From Marinobacter arenosus (GTDB lineage: Bacteria; Pseudomonadota; Gammaproteobacteria; Pseudomonadales; Oleiphilaceae), in NCBI RefSeq assembly GCF_019264345.1, contig NZ_JAHVAO010000001.1, forward strand, positions 3,038,001 through 3,102,000: 64,000 bases of DNA. The letters run 5' to 3'. Of this stretch, positions 54,590 to 63,944 are shown one piece after another. A program made the translations under genes and the position numbers. Within the stretch, counting starts at the first letter, position 1, and every line of letters begins with the position of its first letter. The notes below the pieces were generated by a model. The model searched no databases. It worked only from the letters and a program-made list of their open reading frames with translations, and was not told the DNA's origin.

Positions 54590-54683
54590 GAGTGCCCGTT
54601 GAGCTGTCGGGTTTGCCTATACTGACTCTGACCTTTCAAGGATAAGGCTGGATTTCAGCCTGCAGCAATATATGGAGCAGACT

Positions 54684-56048
54684 ATGGAACTACCTGTCGC
54701 AGTTCAGCAAGCCCTTGGTGATTCGGTCTCGGGTGTGTCGCTGCGAAGTGCATGCCAGGCCAGCCGGGACCAACTGCTGCGCATGGTGTTGCTGAGTGAC
54801 GGGGGCGGCAATCTTCAGGTGATCTGCCGTAAAGACGATCTGATCGACCTTGAGGAACTGAACAAACGCCTGGGGCGAGATTTCCGGGTGATGAAACGTC
54901 GTGAACAGGTCCGCGTTTATGAACGGGCGGGACTGACCCCGCTCCCGGCCCTGCCTTCCCTCACCGGCTGGCCGACCATCGTGGACCAGCGGGTGGATGC
55001 ATTGCCCGCCGTTGCCCTGGAGCTGGAAGAACAGGGTCTGGCCATGGTCATACCGGGAAACGAATTCAAGGCGTTGACGAGCGACGCCGATCGGAGGGAT
55101 TTCGCGGTGGATCCCGAGTCGATCGCCGTCAACCTCGACGATCACGGTCGGGACCGGGATCAGCTCCATTCCGCCATCAAGAAATTCACCGGCCTGCGTA
55201 TCCAGCAGCGCCTGGAAGACACGCTGGAATTGCCGCCACTGCCGGAAACCGCGCAACGCATCATCCATCTGCGGGTCAATCCCAATGCCGTCATGGGCGA
55301 CCTTGTGGATATCGTCGAGAGCGATCCAAGCTTGGCGGCGCAGGTCGTGAGTTGGGCGTCGTCATCGTTCTACGCGGCGGCGGGGCAGGTCCGTTCGGTT
55401 CACGACGCGGTGTCCCGGGTGCTGGGCTTTGACCTGGTCATGAACCTGGCCATGGGCCTTTCGCTGGGGCGCGCCTTGAAGCAGCCGCAGGACCACCCCG
55501 AAGGTTACGTTGATTACTGGCAACAGGCGATATGGCAGGCCCAATCGGCGGGCATCCTTGCCAGCATGATGCCCCGCGGTGAGCGGCCCCTGTTCGGACT
55601 TGCCTACCTGGGTGGCTTGCTGCACAACTTCGGTTACCTGGTCCTGGCCCAGGTTTTTCCGCCCCATTTCAAGCTGGTATGCCGATCGCTTGAGGCCAAT
55701 CCAAAGATCGATTCCTCGGTTACCGAGCACTACCTCCTGGGTATTACACGGGAACAGATTGCCGCCCAATTGATGGAGAACTGGGGCATGCCCGATGAGG
55801 TGACGCTCGCGATTCGGTTTCAGAAGAACCGGGCCTATGATGGGCCTTGCCGGGTGTACGCCAAGCTGCTGTGGCTGGGACGGCAGCTGCTGACCGCCAG
55901 AGGGATCGCGCTCGGTGCGGGCGAGGTCATCAGTCAGGCGGATTTCGATGAATTGGGGCTTGATCGGGATCAGGTCGAGGCCCAGTTTGATGAGCTGGTT
56001 GAGAGCAAAAACAGCATCATGGCCATGGCGGGTATGATGAGCCAGTAG
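54684..56048 (+). CDS. YbaK-like deacylase domain fused to HDOD signalling domain
   Basis: 454 residues from the ATG at 54684, which has GGAG 7 bases upstream; 54672 is a weaker alternative. The N-terminal 150 residues resemble the YbaK/prolyl-tRNA editing fold. The rest is an HDOD domain (about 170-380) with LPPLPETAQRIIHLRVNP and the paired GLLHNFG/AYLGG region. Such HDOD proteins appear beside recG in Pseudomonas (PA5346 position). The HDOD domain lacks the HD phosphohydrolase dyad here, so it is likely a signalling or scaffold module. Activity of the deacylase part is unproven. Confidence 0.8.
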   Translation: MELPVAVQQALGDSVSGVSLRSACQASRDQLLRMVLLSDGGGNLQVICRKDDLIDLEELNKRLGRDFRVMKRREQVRVYERAGLTPLPALPSLTGWPTIVDQRVDALPAVALELEEQGLAMVIPGNEFKALTSDADRRDFAVDPESIAVNLDDHGRDRDQLHSAIKKFTGLRIQQRLEDTLELPPLPETAQRIIHLRVNPNAVMGDLVDIVESDPSLAAQVVSWASSSFYAAAGQVRSVHDAVSRVLGFDLVMNLAMGLSLGRALKQPQDHPEGYVDYWQQAIWQAQSAGILASMMPRGERPLFGLAYLGGLLHNFGYLVLAQVFPPHFKLVCRSLEANPKIDSSVTEHYLLGITREQIAAQLMENWGMPDEVTLAIRFQKNRAYDGPCRVYAKLLWLGRQLLTARGIALGAGEVISQADFDELGLDRDQVEAQFDELVESKNSIMAMAGMMSQ

Positions 56049-56073
56049 CTCAACGAACCCGCGTTTTTCCACC

Positions 56074-56098
56074 AAAAAAAGCCGGCCCCAGGGCCGGC
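56074..56098 (-). terminator. Minus-strand intrinsic terminator in the 328-bp gap
   Basis: An 8-bp perfect GC stem (56081-56088 with 56091-56098) and a run of seven T on the minus strand only. The nearest minus-strand gene ends at 56377, so the transcript would carry a 280-base 3' untranslated stretch, or the terminator ends an unannotated RNA. A poorer hairpin with T6 (56339-56363) lies just past the DUF2489 stop. The interval holds no ORF I can support. Confidence 0.8.
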
Positions 56099-56376
56099 AA
56101 GCTCACCCGCTTGTTGCAGAGTCGTCCAAACTTATCAGGAGAAAACAACGAAGAGCAGATGCCGTCGCAGATTTAGGCAACGCCCTGATTTCAATTTAGT
56201 CGAAGGAAGGGAAAAGAAAAGTCAATAGTGGCCGGCGTGAAGGAATGAGTTTGCTGTCAACTTTTCTGTCCGCTGGAAGCTTTTGATTTTCAGGACTAAC
56301 CTGGATTGTTGGCCGGCTTCTCGGTTACAAAAAGTTACAAAAAAGGCGGTCTGACCAGTCGCCGAGATGAGCTTGC

Positions 56377-56841
56377 CTACTTGGCATCAAACTGATGATG
56401 CCGAATGGCGGTAGCCGCCCGCCGGATCTCGTCTGCGTGAGCCTTTTCCACTTCAAACCGTTCCTTGTCCATCTTTTCGACGAAGCGAGTGTCGGTCGCC
56501 TGGCGGGCCCGATGGGTGGGCATGTGTTCCAGTTTTTCGTGCACTTCCTGGAACACCCTGAACGGTGTCTGTTCGAGCAGCTCGGGCGCAACATGATCCA
56601 GCAGGCCTTTTATACGGAGGCAGGCCTCGGAATACTCGACCTGCTCCGTTTCGACCGCCATTGCAATGACACGAATGCTGTCGATCATGTCGTCACGGCG
56701 CTTCTGCTGGAACGCTTCGGCTTTCATCCGGCGCCGGCGCCCCTCGGAAAGGGTGCCAACCTGGCGGCGGATGAAGGCCAGCAGCAGAGTGATGGCAATC
56801 AGTCCTGCGATAATCAGGGTCCACTGCAGCCACAATGGCAT
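56377..56841 (-). CDS. DUF2489 membrane-anchored protein
   Basis: 154 residues. One N-terminal membrane helix (about 4-24) is followed by a basic stretch (EGRRRRMKAEAFQQKRRDD) and a helical cytoplasmic domain of the DUF2489 type (AMAVETEQVEYSEACLRIKG). AGGAG lies 7 bases before the ATG. It is 20 bp downstream of the molybdopterin oxidoreductase gene and is likely co-transcribed. Function is unknown. Confidence 0.85.
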   Translation of the reverse strand: MPLWLQWTLIIAGLIAITLLLAFIRRQVGTLSEGRRRRMKAEAFQQKRRDDMIDSIRVIAMAVETEQVEYSEACLRIKGLLDHVAPELLEQTPFRVFQEVHEKLEHMPTHRARQATDTRFVEKMDKERFEVEKAHADEIRRAATAIRHHQFDAK

Positions 56842-56861
56842 TCGGGTCTCCTCGTTTGGGC

Positions 56862-59156
56862 TCAGGCGCGTTTGCGTTGTCGTTCCGGACGCCAGACTTT
56901 GACAGTTACCGACTGCCCATTCAATACGGACGTGCCGACCAGCGGATCAATCTGCTCGTCACTGAGGACATCATTGATGCTCGCTCCGGCATGGGCAGAG
57001 GCAACAGACTGGCCCGTACCGTCACGGTCGTGGCCCCAGCCGTGGGGTACGGAAACCACACCGGGCATGAGATCTTCGGTAATCTCCACGGGCAGCACAA
57101 TGTTTCGAGTCTCGGCGGAGATCTGCGCCGAGTCGCCGGCCTGCAGGCCCAGCCGGCTTGCGTCTCTGGGGTGAATCATCAGGGTGCAACGATCCTTGCC
57201 TTTCACCAGCCGCTGGCTGTTGTGCATCCAGGAATTGTTGCTGCGAACGTGACGTCGACCGATCAGCACCAGTGTGTCGGTTACCGGTTGCGCCAGGTGT
57301 TCGTGCAATCGATCCAGGTCCGTGAGGTAACGCCGCGGCGCGAGATTGATTCGGCCATCCCGTGTGAACAGGCGGTCGGGCAGCGATGGCTGAAGGGGGC
57401 CGAGATCCACACCGTTGGGGTTGTCTTTCAGGGCCGACAGCGACAAGCCCTTTGGCAACGCCTGCCAGCGCCGGTTCAGTGGGCTGAGTTTGGCCAGGCC
57501 CCGGAGCGGATGGCGGTTGGGCAGTAAGTCCAGCACCAGATCAACGACCGGTTGAGCCAGCCCGCGAACGCGACCTGCGTCGGTGCCGTAGGGGCCGGAC
57601 CGCAACAACAGGTCAAGGATCGGGTCTGGACCAATCTGTTTGAATGCCCGCCATCCAAGCTCCGACCGCAGCGGAAGGCTGCCGCCCTTGCGCTTTTTTT
57701 CCAGGCGGTGCGCCAGTTCCAGCAGGATCTGCCAGTCGTGCCGACTGTCCGGGCCCGCGTCGAACAGAGCCTCGCTGTACTTGGCAAAATTGCGCACCGC
57801 GAACATGCTGAAAATCAGGTCGTAATGACTGCGCTCCAGCGCAGCGGTCGGCGGAAGGATGATGTCTGCATGGCGCGTCGTCTCGTTCAGGTAGTAGTCG
57901 ACCGAGACCATGAAGTCGAGCCCGCTCAACGCCTGCTCCAGGCGCTTGCCATTGGGGCTGGACAGCACCGGGTTGCCCGCCACGGTGACAAAGGCACGGA
58001 TCTGGCCGTCGCCCGGAGTCAGGATTTCATCCGCCATGGTGCTGGCCGGGTATTCGCCGGCGAATTCCGGCAAACCCTTCACCCGGCTGTACCGCTTGCC
58101 GAAGTGGCCGTTCTGGCCTGCCATGGCGCCGAGGGTAACCAGATCGATGGCAGGCTGGGTAAACAGCATGGCGCCCGGTGTATCCAGTTTGCCGGTCAGG
58201 ATGTTCAGGCAGTAGGCCAGCCAGGTGGCGACACCACCAAAAACCTGGGTACTGGTGCCCATGCGGGTGTATAACGCCGCCTTGGGAGTACTGGCCAACT
58301 GGCGGGTGAGCTGTCGGATGTCCTCGGCGGCAATGCCGGTGTGCTCACTGACCGCTTCCGGGGTAAATGCCAGTGCCGCCAGTCGCAGCAGATCGGTGTC
58401 TTTGGCCAGGTGTTCCGCGGGGCCAAGGTTGACCAGGTCCTCGGCAAACAGGGTGTGCACCATGGCCATCATCAAGAGGGCATCGTTGCCGGGCCGGATG
58501 AAATGGAACTCATCAGCGAGCTTGCCGGTTTCGGTTCGCCGGGGGTCGATCACGATCAGTTTTCCGCCCCGGTTTTTCATGCGTTTTATCCGGCCGCGGA
58601 AATCCGGAACCGTCATCAGGCTGCCATTCGAGGCCATGGGATTGGCTCCGATGCAGATGAACAGGTCAGTGTTGTCGATATCCGGAATTGGAAAGAGCAC
58701 CTGATGGCCAAACATCTCGAGGCTCGCCAGCATGTGCGGGAGCTGATCGTTGGACGTGGCCGAGAACCGGTTCTGAGTGCCCAGGGCCCGCAGGAAGGGC
58801 ATGGTCGCCACCAGGGAGCCGTGGTTGTGGACATTGGGGTTGCCCAGGTAGACGCCCACACTGTTGCGACCGAACTCCTTGCGGGTGTGATTCAGCTTGT
58901 CGGCCACCAGATCAAACGCTTCGTCCCACTCCATTTCCTGCCAGCCGTCGTCCGTCCGCCGTACCGGCTTGCGCAGCCGATCCGGGTCTTCGTGGAGATC
59001 CTGGAGGGCTACGGCCTTGGGGCAGATGTGCCCACGGCTTAACGGGTCCTCGTCATCACCCTTGATGGACGCGATGTGCCCATCCTTCATTTCAATCGCG
59101 ACGCCGCACATGGCCTCGCAAAGGTGGCAGGTTCGGTAATGGGTGCCGTTTTCCAT
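56862..59156 (-). CDS. Molybdopterin-dependent oxidoreductase, FdhF-like
   Basis: 764 residues of the DMSO-reductase superfamily. Cys10, Cys13, Cys17 and Cys45 form a CX2CX3CX27C [4Fe-4S] site followed by the usual Lys47. Molybdopterin-binding blocks include IGANPMASNG and the C-terminal IHPRDASRLGLQAGD. There is no twin-arginine signal, so it is cytoplasmic. Near the usual metal-ligand position (about residues 134-140, TSNDQLP) there is no Cys or Sec, so a formate dehydrogenase name is unsafe. No electron-transfer partner subunit is adjacent. AGGAGAG lies 7 bases before the ATG. Confidence 0.85.
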   Translation of the reverse strand: MENGTHYRTCHLCEAMCGVAIEMKDGHIASIKGDDEDPLSRGHICPKAVALQDLHEDPDRLRKPVRRTDDGWQEMEWDEAFDLVADKLNHTRKEFGRNSVGVYLGNPNVHNHGSLVATMPFLRALGTQNRFSATSNDQLPHMLASLEMFGHQVLFPIPDIDNTDLFICIGANPMASNGSLMTVPDFRGRIKRMKNRGGKLIVIDPRRTETGKLADEFHFIRPGNDALLMMAMVHTLFAEDLVNLGPAEHLAKDTDLLRLAALAFTPEAVSEHTGIAAEDIRQLTRQLASTPKAALYTRMGTSTQVFGGVATWLAYCLNILTGKLDTPGAMLFTQPAIDLVTLGAMAGQNGHFGKRYSRVKGLPEFAGEYPASTMADEILTPGDGQIRAFVTVAGNPVLSSPNGKRLEQALSGLDFMVSVDYYLNETTRHADIILPPTAALERSHYDLIFSMFAVRNFAKYSEALFDAGPDSRHDWQILLELAHRLEKKRKGGSLPLRSELGWRAFKQIGPDPILDLLLRSGPYGTDAGRVRGLAQPVVDLVLDLLPNRHPLRGLAKLSPLNRRWQALPKGLSLSALKDNPNGVDLGPLQPSLPDRLFTRDGRINLAPRRYLTDLDRLHEHLAQPVTDTLVLIGRRHVRSNNSWMHNSQRLVKGKDRCTLMIHPRDASRLGLQAGDSAQISAETRNIVLPVEITEDLMPGVVSVPHGWGHDRDGTGQSVASAHAGASINDVLSDEQIDPLVGTSVLNGQSVTVKVWRPERQRKRA

Positions 59157-59264
59157 GGATGCTCTCTCCTGGCGGATTCTTGTTGTGATCGGGCAGTTTC
59201 GTTGCGCAACCAGATTAGCAGGATAGCAGGGGGATGGGAAAAGTCCGGGGCGGGCTTCGGGCCT

Positions 59265-59293
59265 AAAAAAAGGCCAGCCGCGAAGGCTGGCCT
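59265..59293 (-). terminator. Intrinsic terminator of the FadL/lipoprotein operon
   Basis: A 9-bp perfect stem (59271-59279 with 59285-59293), a 5-base loop and six T on the minus strand, 20 bp past the lipoprotein stop. Confidence 0.9.
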
Positions 59294-59312
59294 GAAAGGC
59301 AAAGGCCTGAGG

Positions 59313-62300
59313 TTACTGCTGTGCAGGAATTTCCTTTATGGGATTGGAGATGAAGTTGAGGTAAAGCCCCTGGTCCGGGATGACCAGGGGGATCAGTACG
59401 GCCCCCGTGGACTCGGTGTCTTCAGACAAGAGGGCTTCGCAGGCCGTGGTATCGCCAAATAAGAGGCCGCCAAGGCAGGAGCCGAAATCGATCAGCGCTC
59501 CAGTAATCGCATCTTCAGTGGAAACCAACACATTGATTTCGGGAACATTAGAGTTTCTCTGTTCGATCTGCATGCGGCCATCATCGAAGAACGTGATGTC
59601 ACCATCCAGTTCAAGAGTGAATGGATAGGCGTACAGGTTATGCTGCAAAGCGCCCTCCAGGGGAACGACCAGGTTCGGGGCGTCCAGTGTCAGTTCCGCC
59701 GTGGTCTTGAAGACCGGCCCGCCGTTCTCGCCTTCGACAATGATGCCTGGAATCAATCCGCTGCGTGCGCAACTGTCATTGCAGGCGGGATCATCTTTAC
59801 CGTATCGCATACGCAGGATCTGGGGGCCAGTGACTTGCTCGCCAAGGGTATCCAGAACCACCGTGGCGGAGGTGGTTGCCAACATGGTGGGATACAGCAG
59901 CACCCGAACACCCTGTTTGCCGGTTTCTTCATCCACGGCTGGACCGACCACCTCTGTGTTCAGACCGTAGGTCTGGTAGATGAACTTGGATTCCGGACAG
60001 GTCTCATCGGCCGAGCAGCCCACGCTGGCTCCGGCAGGCGCGCCCAGTACCGTTGCAGTTTTGTCGGTAACCGCCAGTTTTGCCGCATTGGCCGAAGGCT
60101 TGAATCCATCGGTTTCGTGGACGTCGTGATTGAACGGTTCCAGGCAATCCGTACCACCAAGGGTGGGGCAGTCAATTACATAGTTGGAGTTGACGTCCCG
60201 AATCGGAAGGTTTCTCAGAGGAGTAAACACTGACTGGCGTTCTTCAGCCCCCTCGAAATAGATGGTCAGATCCGGGCCACCGACATCTTCCGGGTTGACC
60301 AGCAGGTCGGTTTGCAGTGGATAACCCGCCTCGGAGCAAACGGCGTTGGCGCAGTCATTAACGACTGTGCCTGAGGCAAGGGTGTACCGATAGAAGCTGC
60401 CTTGCTCCCAGGGTTGGTCCGGATAGAAGCGAATGCGCTGATTGTTGGTTTCGAGGCGGCCGCTGACGTCACTCAGGTAAGTGCCGTCGGCAGCGACTTT
60501 CTCCACCACAAAGGTTTCGCCAGAACGAATCGACGCAAGATCCATGGACTGAGAGAAGACCACCACGATCGGCCGGTCCGCTGGTAGGGTGGTGACCGGC
60601 AATACGTCCCCCTCAGGACCGTTTGGCGCGTCATCCACACACTGACCATGAGTCCGGGCATTCAAATCGACGGCGGTGGTTACACAAGGGAAACCAGGGT
60701 AGGTGGTCAGGGCAATCGGAGATGCTGGATCAGCTTCGGTGCCATCGCTGAGCGCAGGCAGTGAGAATTCGATTGACTGTGCCGTTGCTCCGTTGCCCGC
60801 AAGATCGGTCAGGCTGGAATCGATTTGGACGCTGTAACCAACGCCATGCTTGAGCCCGCCCTTTGGGTTAATGACCACGACGGTGCCGTCGAGCTTGGTT
60901 TCGACGTCTTCGTTGGGCAAGGCTGTGGCGCCCTCAATGACGGTAATGCCACTCGCGACCGTCTCAGGATCCAGCGGCTCATCAAAGTTCAGGATCACCG
61001 GGTCGCCCGGGCGTTGCATGGACTGGCGCGTGGCTGGAATGGCGTCGGCAGGGCCGGGCATCCAGCTCACCAATTGCGGGCTGGTGGTGTCCAGGGTCCG
61101 CAGTTGCGCGGCGTCGAGAACCGAGTCCGCGTCGGTTGCGGCTTCGATCCGGAAGGCGATGGTGGAATCGGTGTACTCCTGGCCCAGGAGTTCGGGCTCC
61201 ACCACACCGATGGCATCGATGGTCAGCACACCGTCCTTCACCAGGGCAATACCGCTGAGTTCAACGCCGAGCAGATCCTGTGACAGGGAGGCATTCGGTT
61301 GCGCCGCCTCGGTATTCATGGCCACATCCATGAACAGCTTCACGTGACGTGGGGCGCTCAGGTCATCGGTGTAGGGATTGGGGCTCAGGTACCCGGTCGC
61401 ATCGGAGAGCATGGTGACGTTAATGTCGCCGGTCGTCTGCAGCTGTCCGGTGCTGGCGTCGAGCACGGGCACGCTGCCGTTGATCTTCACATCCAGGCTG
61501 CTGCTGGTCAGGACACTGCCCTTGGGGACCCGCAGCGGTAACGGCTCGTCCGCCGAGAATGAGGGCGCGTACGCCAATTCCGCAAACAATCCGCCGGTTT
61601 GCTGTGACGGTCCGGCCACGCCCTGAAGAACGGAATTCAGGGTGACACCATTGATGATCTGGCCGTTGAGCAGGGACGTCTGGGCGGCGGATTCATCGCT
61701 GCCTGCCAGCAGCCCTGAGTCAATGACCTCCTGGAACAGCACCACGGTCGGCCCGGTCTCACGGGGAGTGAACTCCTGGGTGAAGTCCAATACCCCGGCA
61801 CTGGTGTGGCTTGGCAAACCCTGGATCCGAAGGGTATAGGTTTCACCGGCCGTGAGGGCGTCGTCTTTACTGCCACAGAGTTCCTTGGACTCAACGGTGC
61901 AGGGATCAACCGTGATCCGGCGTTGATCCACCAGTACCGTTGCAGGGACGGTCTCACCCGCAGCATTTTCCAGAGTGATCTGACCGCCCATTTCACGCCA
62001 TTCCGGGTGCACCGGATGGGTCAGCGTGAGCCGGAAGGTGGAGAAGTTCATCGGCTTGAACTGATTGTCTGGGGAGGGAATCAGTTCCGCAACGGCGAAT
62101 TCACCGCTCAGGTTGTCCAGCCCGGCGATCCCGGTAAAACCGCCCCGTGTGGAGAACTGAATGCCTTCAGGACCCTGGGCGTTCGGGGTGCTGACCTCTC
62201 GGGCGCCTGCCGCAAGCAGTGGATCAGTGAAGGTAACCGAGTACTCGGTGCCCGTTGCCAGCTCGCTGGACGGCGTCAGTTTCAGGCTTCGGCCGCCATC

Positions 62301-62561
62301 CACCTTGGTGACGGTGAAGGTGACGGGAGTGGTACCGTCGGTCACCAGAATCTTCTGTTGCAGGTCCGCTTCTTCGTCCGAAATGGCATGGGAAAAGCGG
62401 ACGACGATGCTGGCTTTGGGGCTGATGCCCGATTGCCCGTCGGCCGGATAGGAATAGACCACCGATCCCGGTGTGGCCGGCTCGTTCATGGTCTGTTCTT
62501 CGCCGCCACAGGCCGCGAGCAGCATGGCTGGAATCAGTGCCAGGGTCTTGTTGTATTTCAT
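59313..62561 (-). CDS. Large Ig-like-domain lipoprotein paired with FadL porin
   Basis: 1082 residues. The lipobox is LLAACGGE with the lipidated Cys at residue 18; Gly at +2 predicts the outer membrane. At least two bacterial Ig-like (SbsA/Big-type) domains are visible: residues about 30-140 (YPADGQSGISPKASIVVRFS) and about 500-620 (VILNFDEPLDPETVASGITV), and another near 690-780. The C-terminal part has an alternating beta pattern ending FISNPIKEIP. No GxSxG lipase motif is evident. It follows the FadL-type gene by 14 bp with AGGAGAGG before the ATG. The pairing recalls VolA-FadL of Vibrio and AupB-AupA of Marinobacter; identity with either is unproven. Confidence 0.75.
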   Translation of the reverse strand: MKYNKTLALIPAMLLAACGGEEQTMNEPATPGSVVYSYPADGQSGISPKASIVVRFSHAISDEEADLQQKILVTDGTTPVTFTVTKVDGGRSLKLTPSSELATGTEYSVTFTDPLLAAGAREVSTPNAQGPEGIQFSTRGGFTGIAGLDNLSGEFAVAELIPSPDNQFKPMNFSTFRLTLTHPVHPEWREMGGQITLENAAGETVPATVLVDQRRITVDPCTVESKELCGSKDDALTAGETYTLRIQGLPSHTSAGVLDFTQEFTPRETGPTVVLFQEVIDSGLLAGSDESAAQTSLLNGQIINGVTLNSVLQGVAGPSQQTGGLFAELAYAPSFSADEPLPLRVPKGSVLTSSSLDVKINGSVPVLDASTGQLQTTGDINVTMLSDATGYLSPNPYTDDLSAPRHVKLFMDVAMNTEAAQPNASLSQDLLGVELSGIALVKDGVLTIDAIGVVEPELLGQEYTDSTIAFRIEAATDADSVLDAAQLRTLDTTSPQLVSWMPGPADAIPATRQSMQRPGDPVILNFDEPLDPETVASGITVIEGATALPNEDVETKLDGTVVVINPKGGLKHGVGYSVQIDSSLTDLAGNGATAQSIEFSLPALSDGTEADPASPIALTTYPGFPCVTTAVDLNARTHGQCVDDAPNGPEGDVLPVTTLPADRPIVVVFSQSMDLASIRSGETFVVEKVAADGTYLSDVSGRLETNNQRIRFYPDQPWEQGSFYRYTLASGTVVNDCANAVCSEAGYPLQTDLLVNPEDVGGPDLTIYFEGAEERQSVFTPLRNLPIRDVNSNYVIDCPTLGGTDCLEPFNHDVHETDGFKPSANAAKLAVTDKTATVLGAPAGASVGCSADETCPESKFIYQTYGLNTEVVGPAVDEETGKQGVRVLLYPTMLATTSATVVLDTLGEQVTGPQILRMRYGKDDPACNDSCARSGLIPGIIVEGENGGPVFKTTAELTLDAPNLVVPLEGALQHNLYAYPFTLELDGDITFFDDGRMQIEQRNSNVPEINVLVSTEDAITGALIDFGSCLGGLLFGDTTACEALLSEDTESTGAVLIPLVIPDQGLYLNFISNPIKEIPAQQ

Positions 62562-62575
62562 GGCAGAACCTCTCC

Positions 62576-63913
62576 TCAGAACTTCAGGGTGATGGAGCCG
62601 CTGATTACATGAACATCGCCGTCGGCGGTTACGTCGGTTTCGTTACCGTCGTAGTCCACCAGGGTAAAATCCCGTTCCTGGAGTTGCTGGTATTGATAGC
62701 CAATGTCCAGGCGCACCGGATGTGCGAGCAGGCGGGTGCGGTCGTAGGTCGCACTCAGGCCAAGACCCACGACAATCTTGTCGGTGTCCAGATAGTTAAT
62801 CTCGGGATTGCGGGTGGACTTGAGGGGGGATTCCTCGAACGCCACGCCCGCACGCAGGGCAAAGTTCTTGTTGAGCTCATATTCCGCACCGAGCCGGGGA
62901 ATCAGGATGTCATCGAACCGGATTCGATCGCTGGGGGCGGCAGACTGCTGGTCCTTGATGGTATCGGCGGCGAACTCATCCTCCAGCTCTGACCAGTTCT
63001 GCTGCTCGATAGAGCCACCCACGCGCCAGTTCTCGCCCCGGTATTGTGTACCGATTGCGAAAGTCTCTGGCTGAAACGAATCGATGGTCGACACCGCGAG
63101 GCTCAGGCCTGGATCTGGAATGGTCTGGGTCACGATGATGTTGGAATCGATGGCCGTGGAGGCGGCGGACTTGGTCCGATAGGTGAGGGCGGTTTCCCAG
63201 CCATTGAGGAAGCAGTCGGAACCCGGGCAGAAAGTGCTGCCCAGATCAATGTTGGTGCCGAGGATGGTCTTCAGCGAAGGCTCCGCGTTGACAGACAGTC
63301 GCTCGCGACTGGTTTCACCACCCAGTGTTGAGACCGCATCGAGTTTGGCGGCCGCTTCCAGGGTGACACGAACCGACGCACCGGCGGATATGCCGCGCCA
63401 GAGGGATGTCGCACCCCCAATATTCAGGAAAAGCGGCTCCTTGCCGTACTGCAGAAACTGCCCGCTTTCAGTGGTTTCCGAACTGAAGGCCAGCATCTCT
63501 TTGCCATATTTTTCGACACCGGCAATAAAGCCAAGGTAGATCGGATGGTCAAAACGGGTAATTGAGCCGAGGTTGGTCTTCATGCCAATCAGCACGTGCT
63601 GACTCGGGGAGTTGGAGAGCACATCCCCATCGGCATTCGGATTGGCGGACCGCAATTCCTGCTCGGCGTGAAGAATGCCGGTGGTGAGCTCACCGCGGGC
63701 GTCCTTGGTGAGATAGGCCGGGTTGTAATAGGTGGCCGAAACCTGGTCGTTGAACATGGAAAGCGATTGCGCAGTCGCGACGTCCACCGGCATGACCCCG
63801 TAGGTAGTCCCGAGGTTGCCCATACTGGCGTTGGCTGACATGGAAAGGCTGGCAGAAATTGTTGCAACGGCAAGGGACATCGCCCGTACAGAAAACCGGG
63901 AGTTGGAAGCCAT
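62576..63913 (-). CDS. FadL-family outer-membrane transporter (AupA-like?)
   Basis: 445 residues. A signal peptide ends near residue 29 (ANASM). The mature N-terminus has a FadL-like hatch region (GVMPVDVATAQSLSMFN, then YYNPAYLTKD). A barrel follows, ending in the Leu-Lys-Phe C-terminus (ITLKF). A Cys pair near residue 227 (STFCPGSDCF) may form an extracellular-loop disulfide. It is the first gene of the operon with the Ig-like lipoprotein. It resembles the AupA alkane-use protein of Marinobacter as I recall, but no alignment was made. The minus-strand region upstream has a TATAAA near 63940. Confidence 0.83.
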   Translation of the reverse strand: MASNSRFSVRAMSLAVATISASLSMSANASMGNLGTTYGVMPVDVATAQSLSMFNDQVSATYYNPAYLTKDARGELTTGILHAEQELRSANPNADGDVLSNSPSQHVLIGMKTNLGSITRFDHPIYLGFIAGVEKYGKEMLAFSSETTESGQFLQYGKEPLFLNIGGATSLWRGISAGASVRVTLEAAAKLDAVSTLGGETSRERLSVNAEPSLKTILGTNIDLGSTFCPGSDCFLNGWETALTYRTKSAASTAIDSNIIVTQTIPDPGLSLAVSTIDSFQPETFAIGTQYRGENWRVGGSIEQQNWSELEDEFAADTIKDQQSAAPSDRIRFDDILIPRLGAEYELNKNFALRAGVAFEESPLKSTRNPEINYLDTDKIVVGLGLSATYDRTRLLAHPVRLDIGYQYQQLQERDFTLVDYDGNETDVTADGDVHVISGSITLKF

Positions 63914-63936
63914 CGATACACTCCATCATCTGTTTT

Positions 63937-63944
63937 GTTTTTAT
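63937..63944 (-). promoter_or_regulatory. Weak -10-like element upstream of the FadL-type gene
   Basis: TATAAA on the minus strand, about 25-30 bp before the ATG at 63913. No good -35 is seen within the window. Confidence 0.25.

Noticed and set aside
56345..56363. Terminator right after the DUF2489 stop
   Set aside because: Arms pair poorly (GGCG/CGCC with a bulged CTG/CAG core); kept only as a minor note beside the strong hairpin at 56074-56098.
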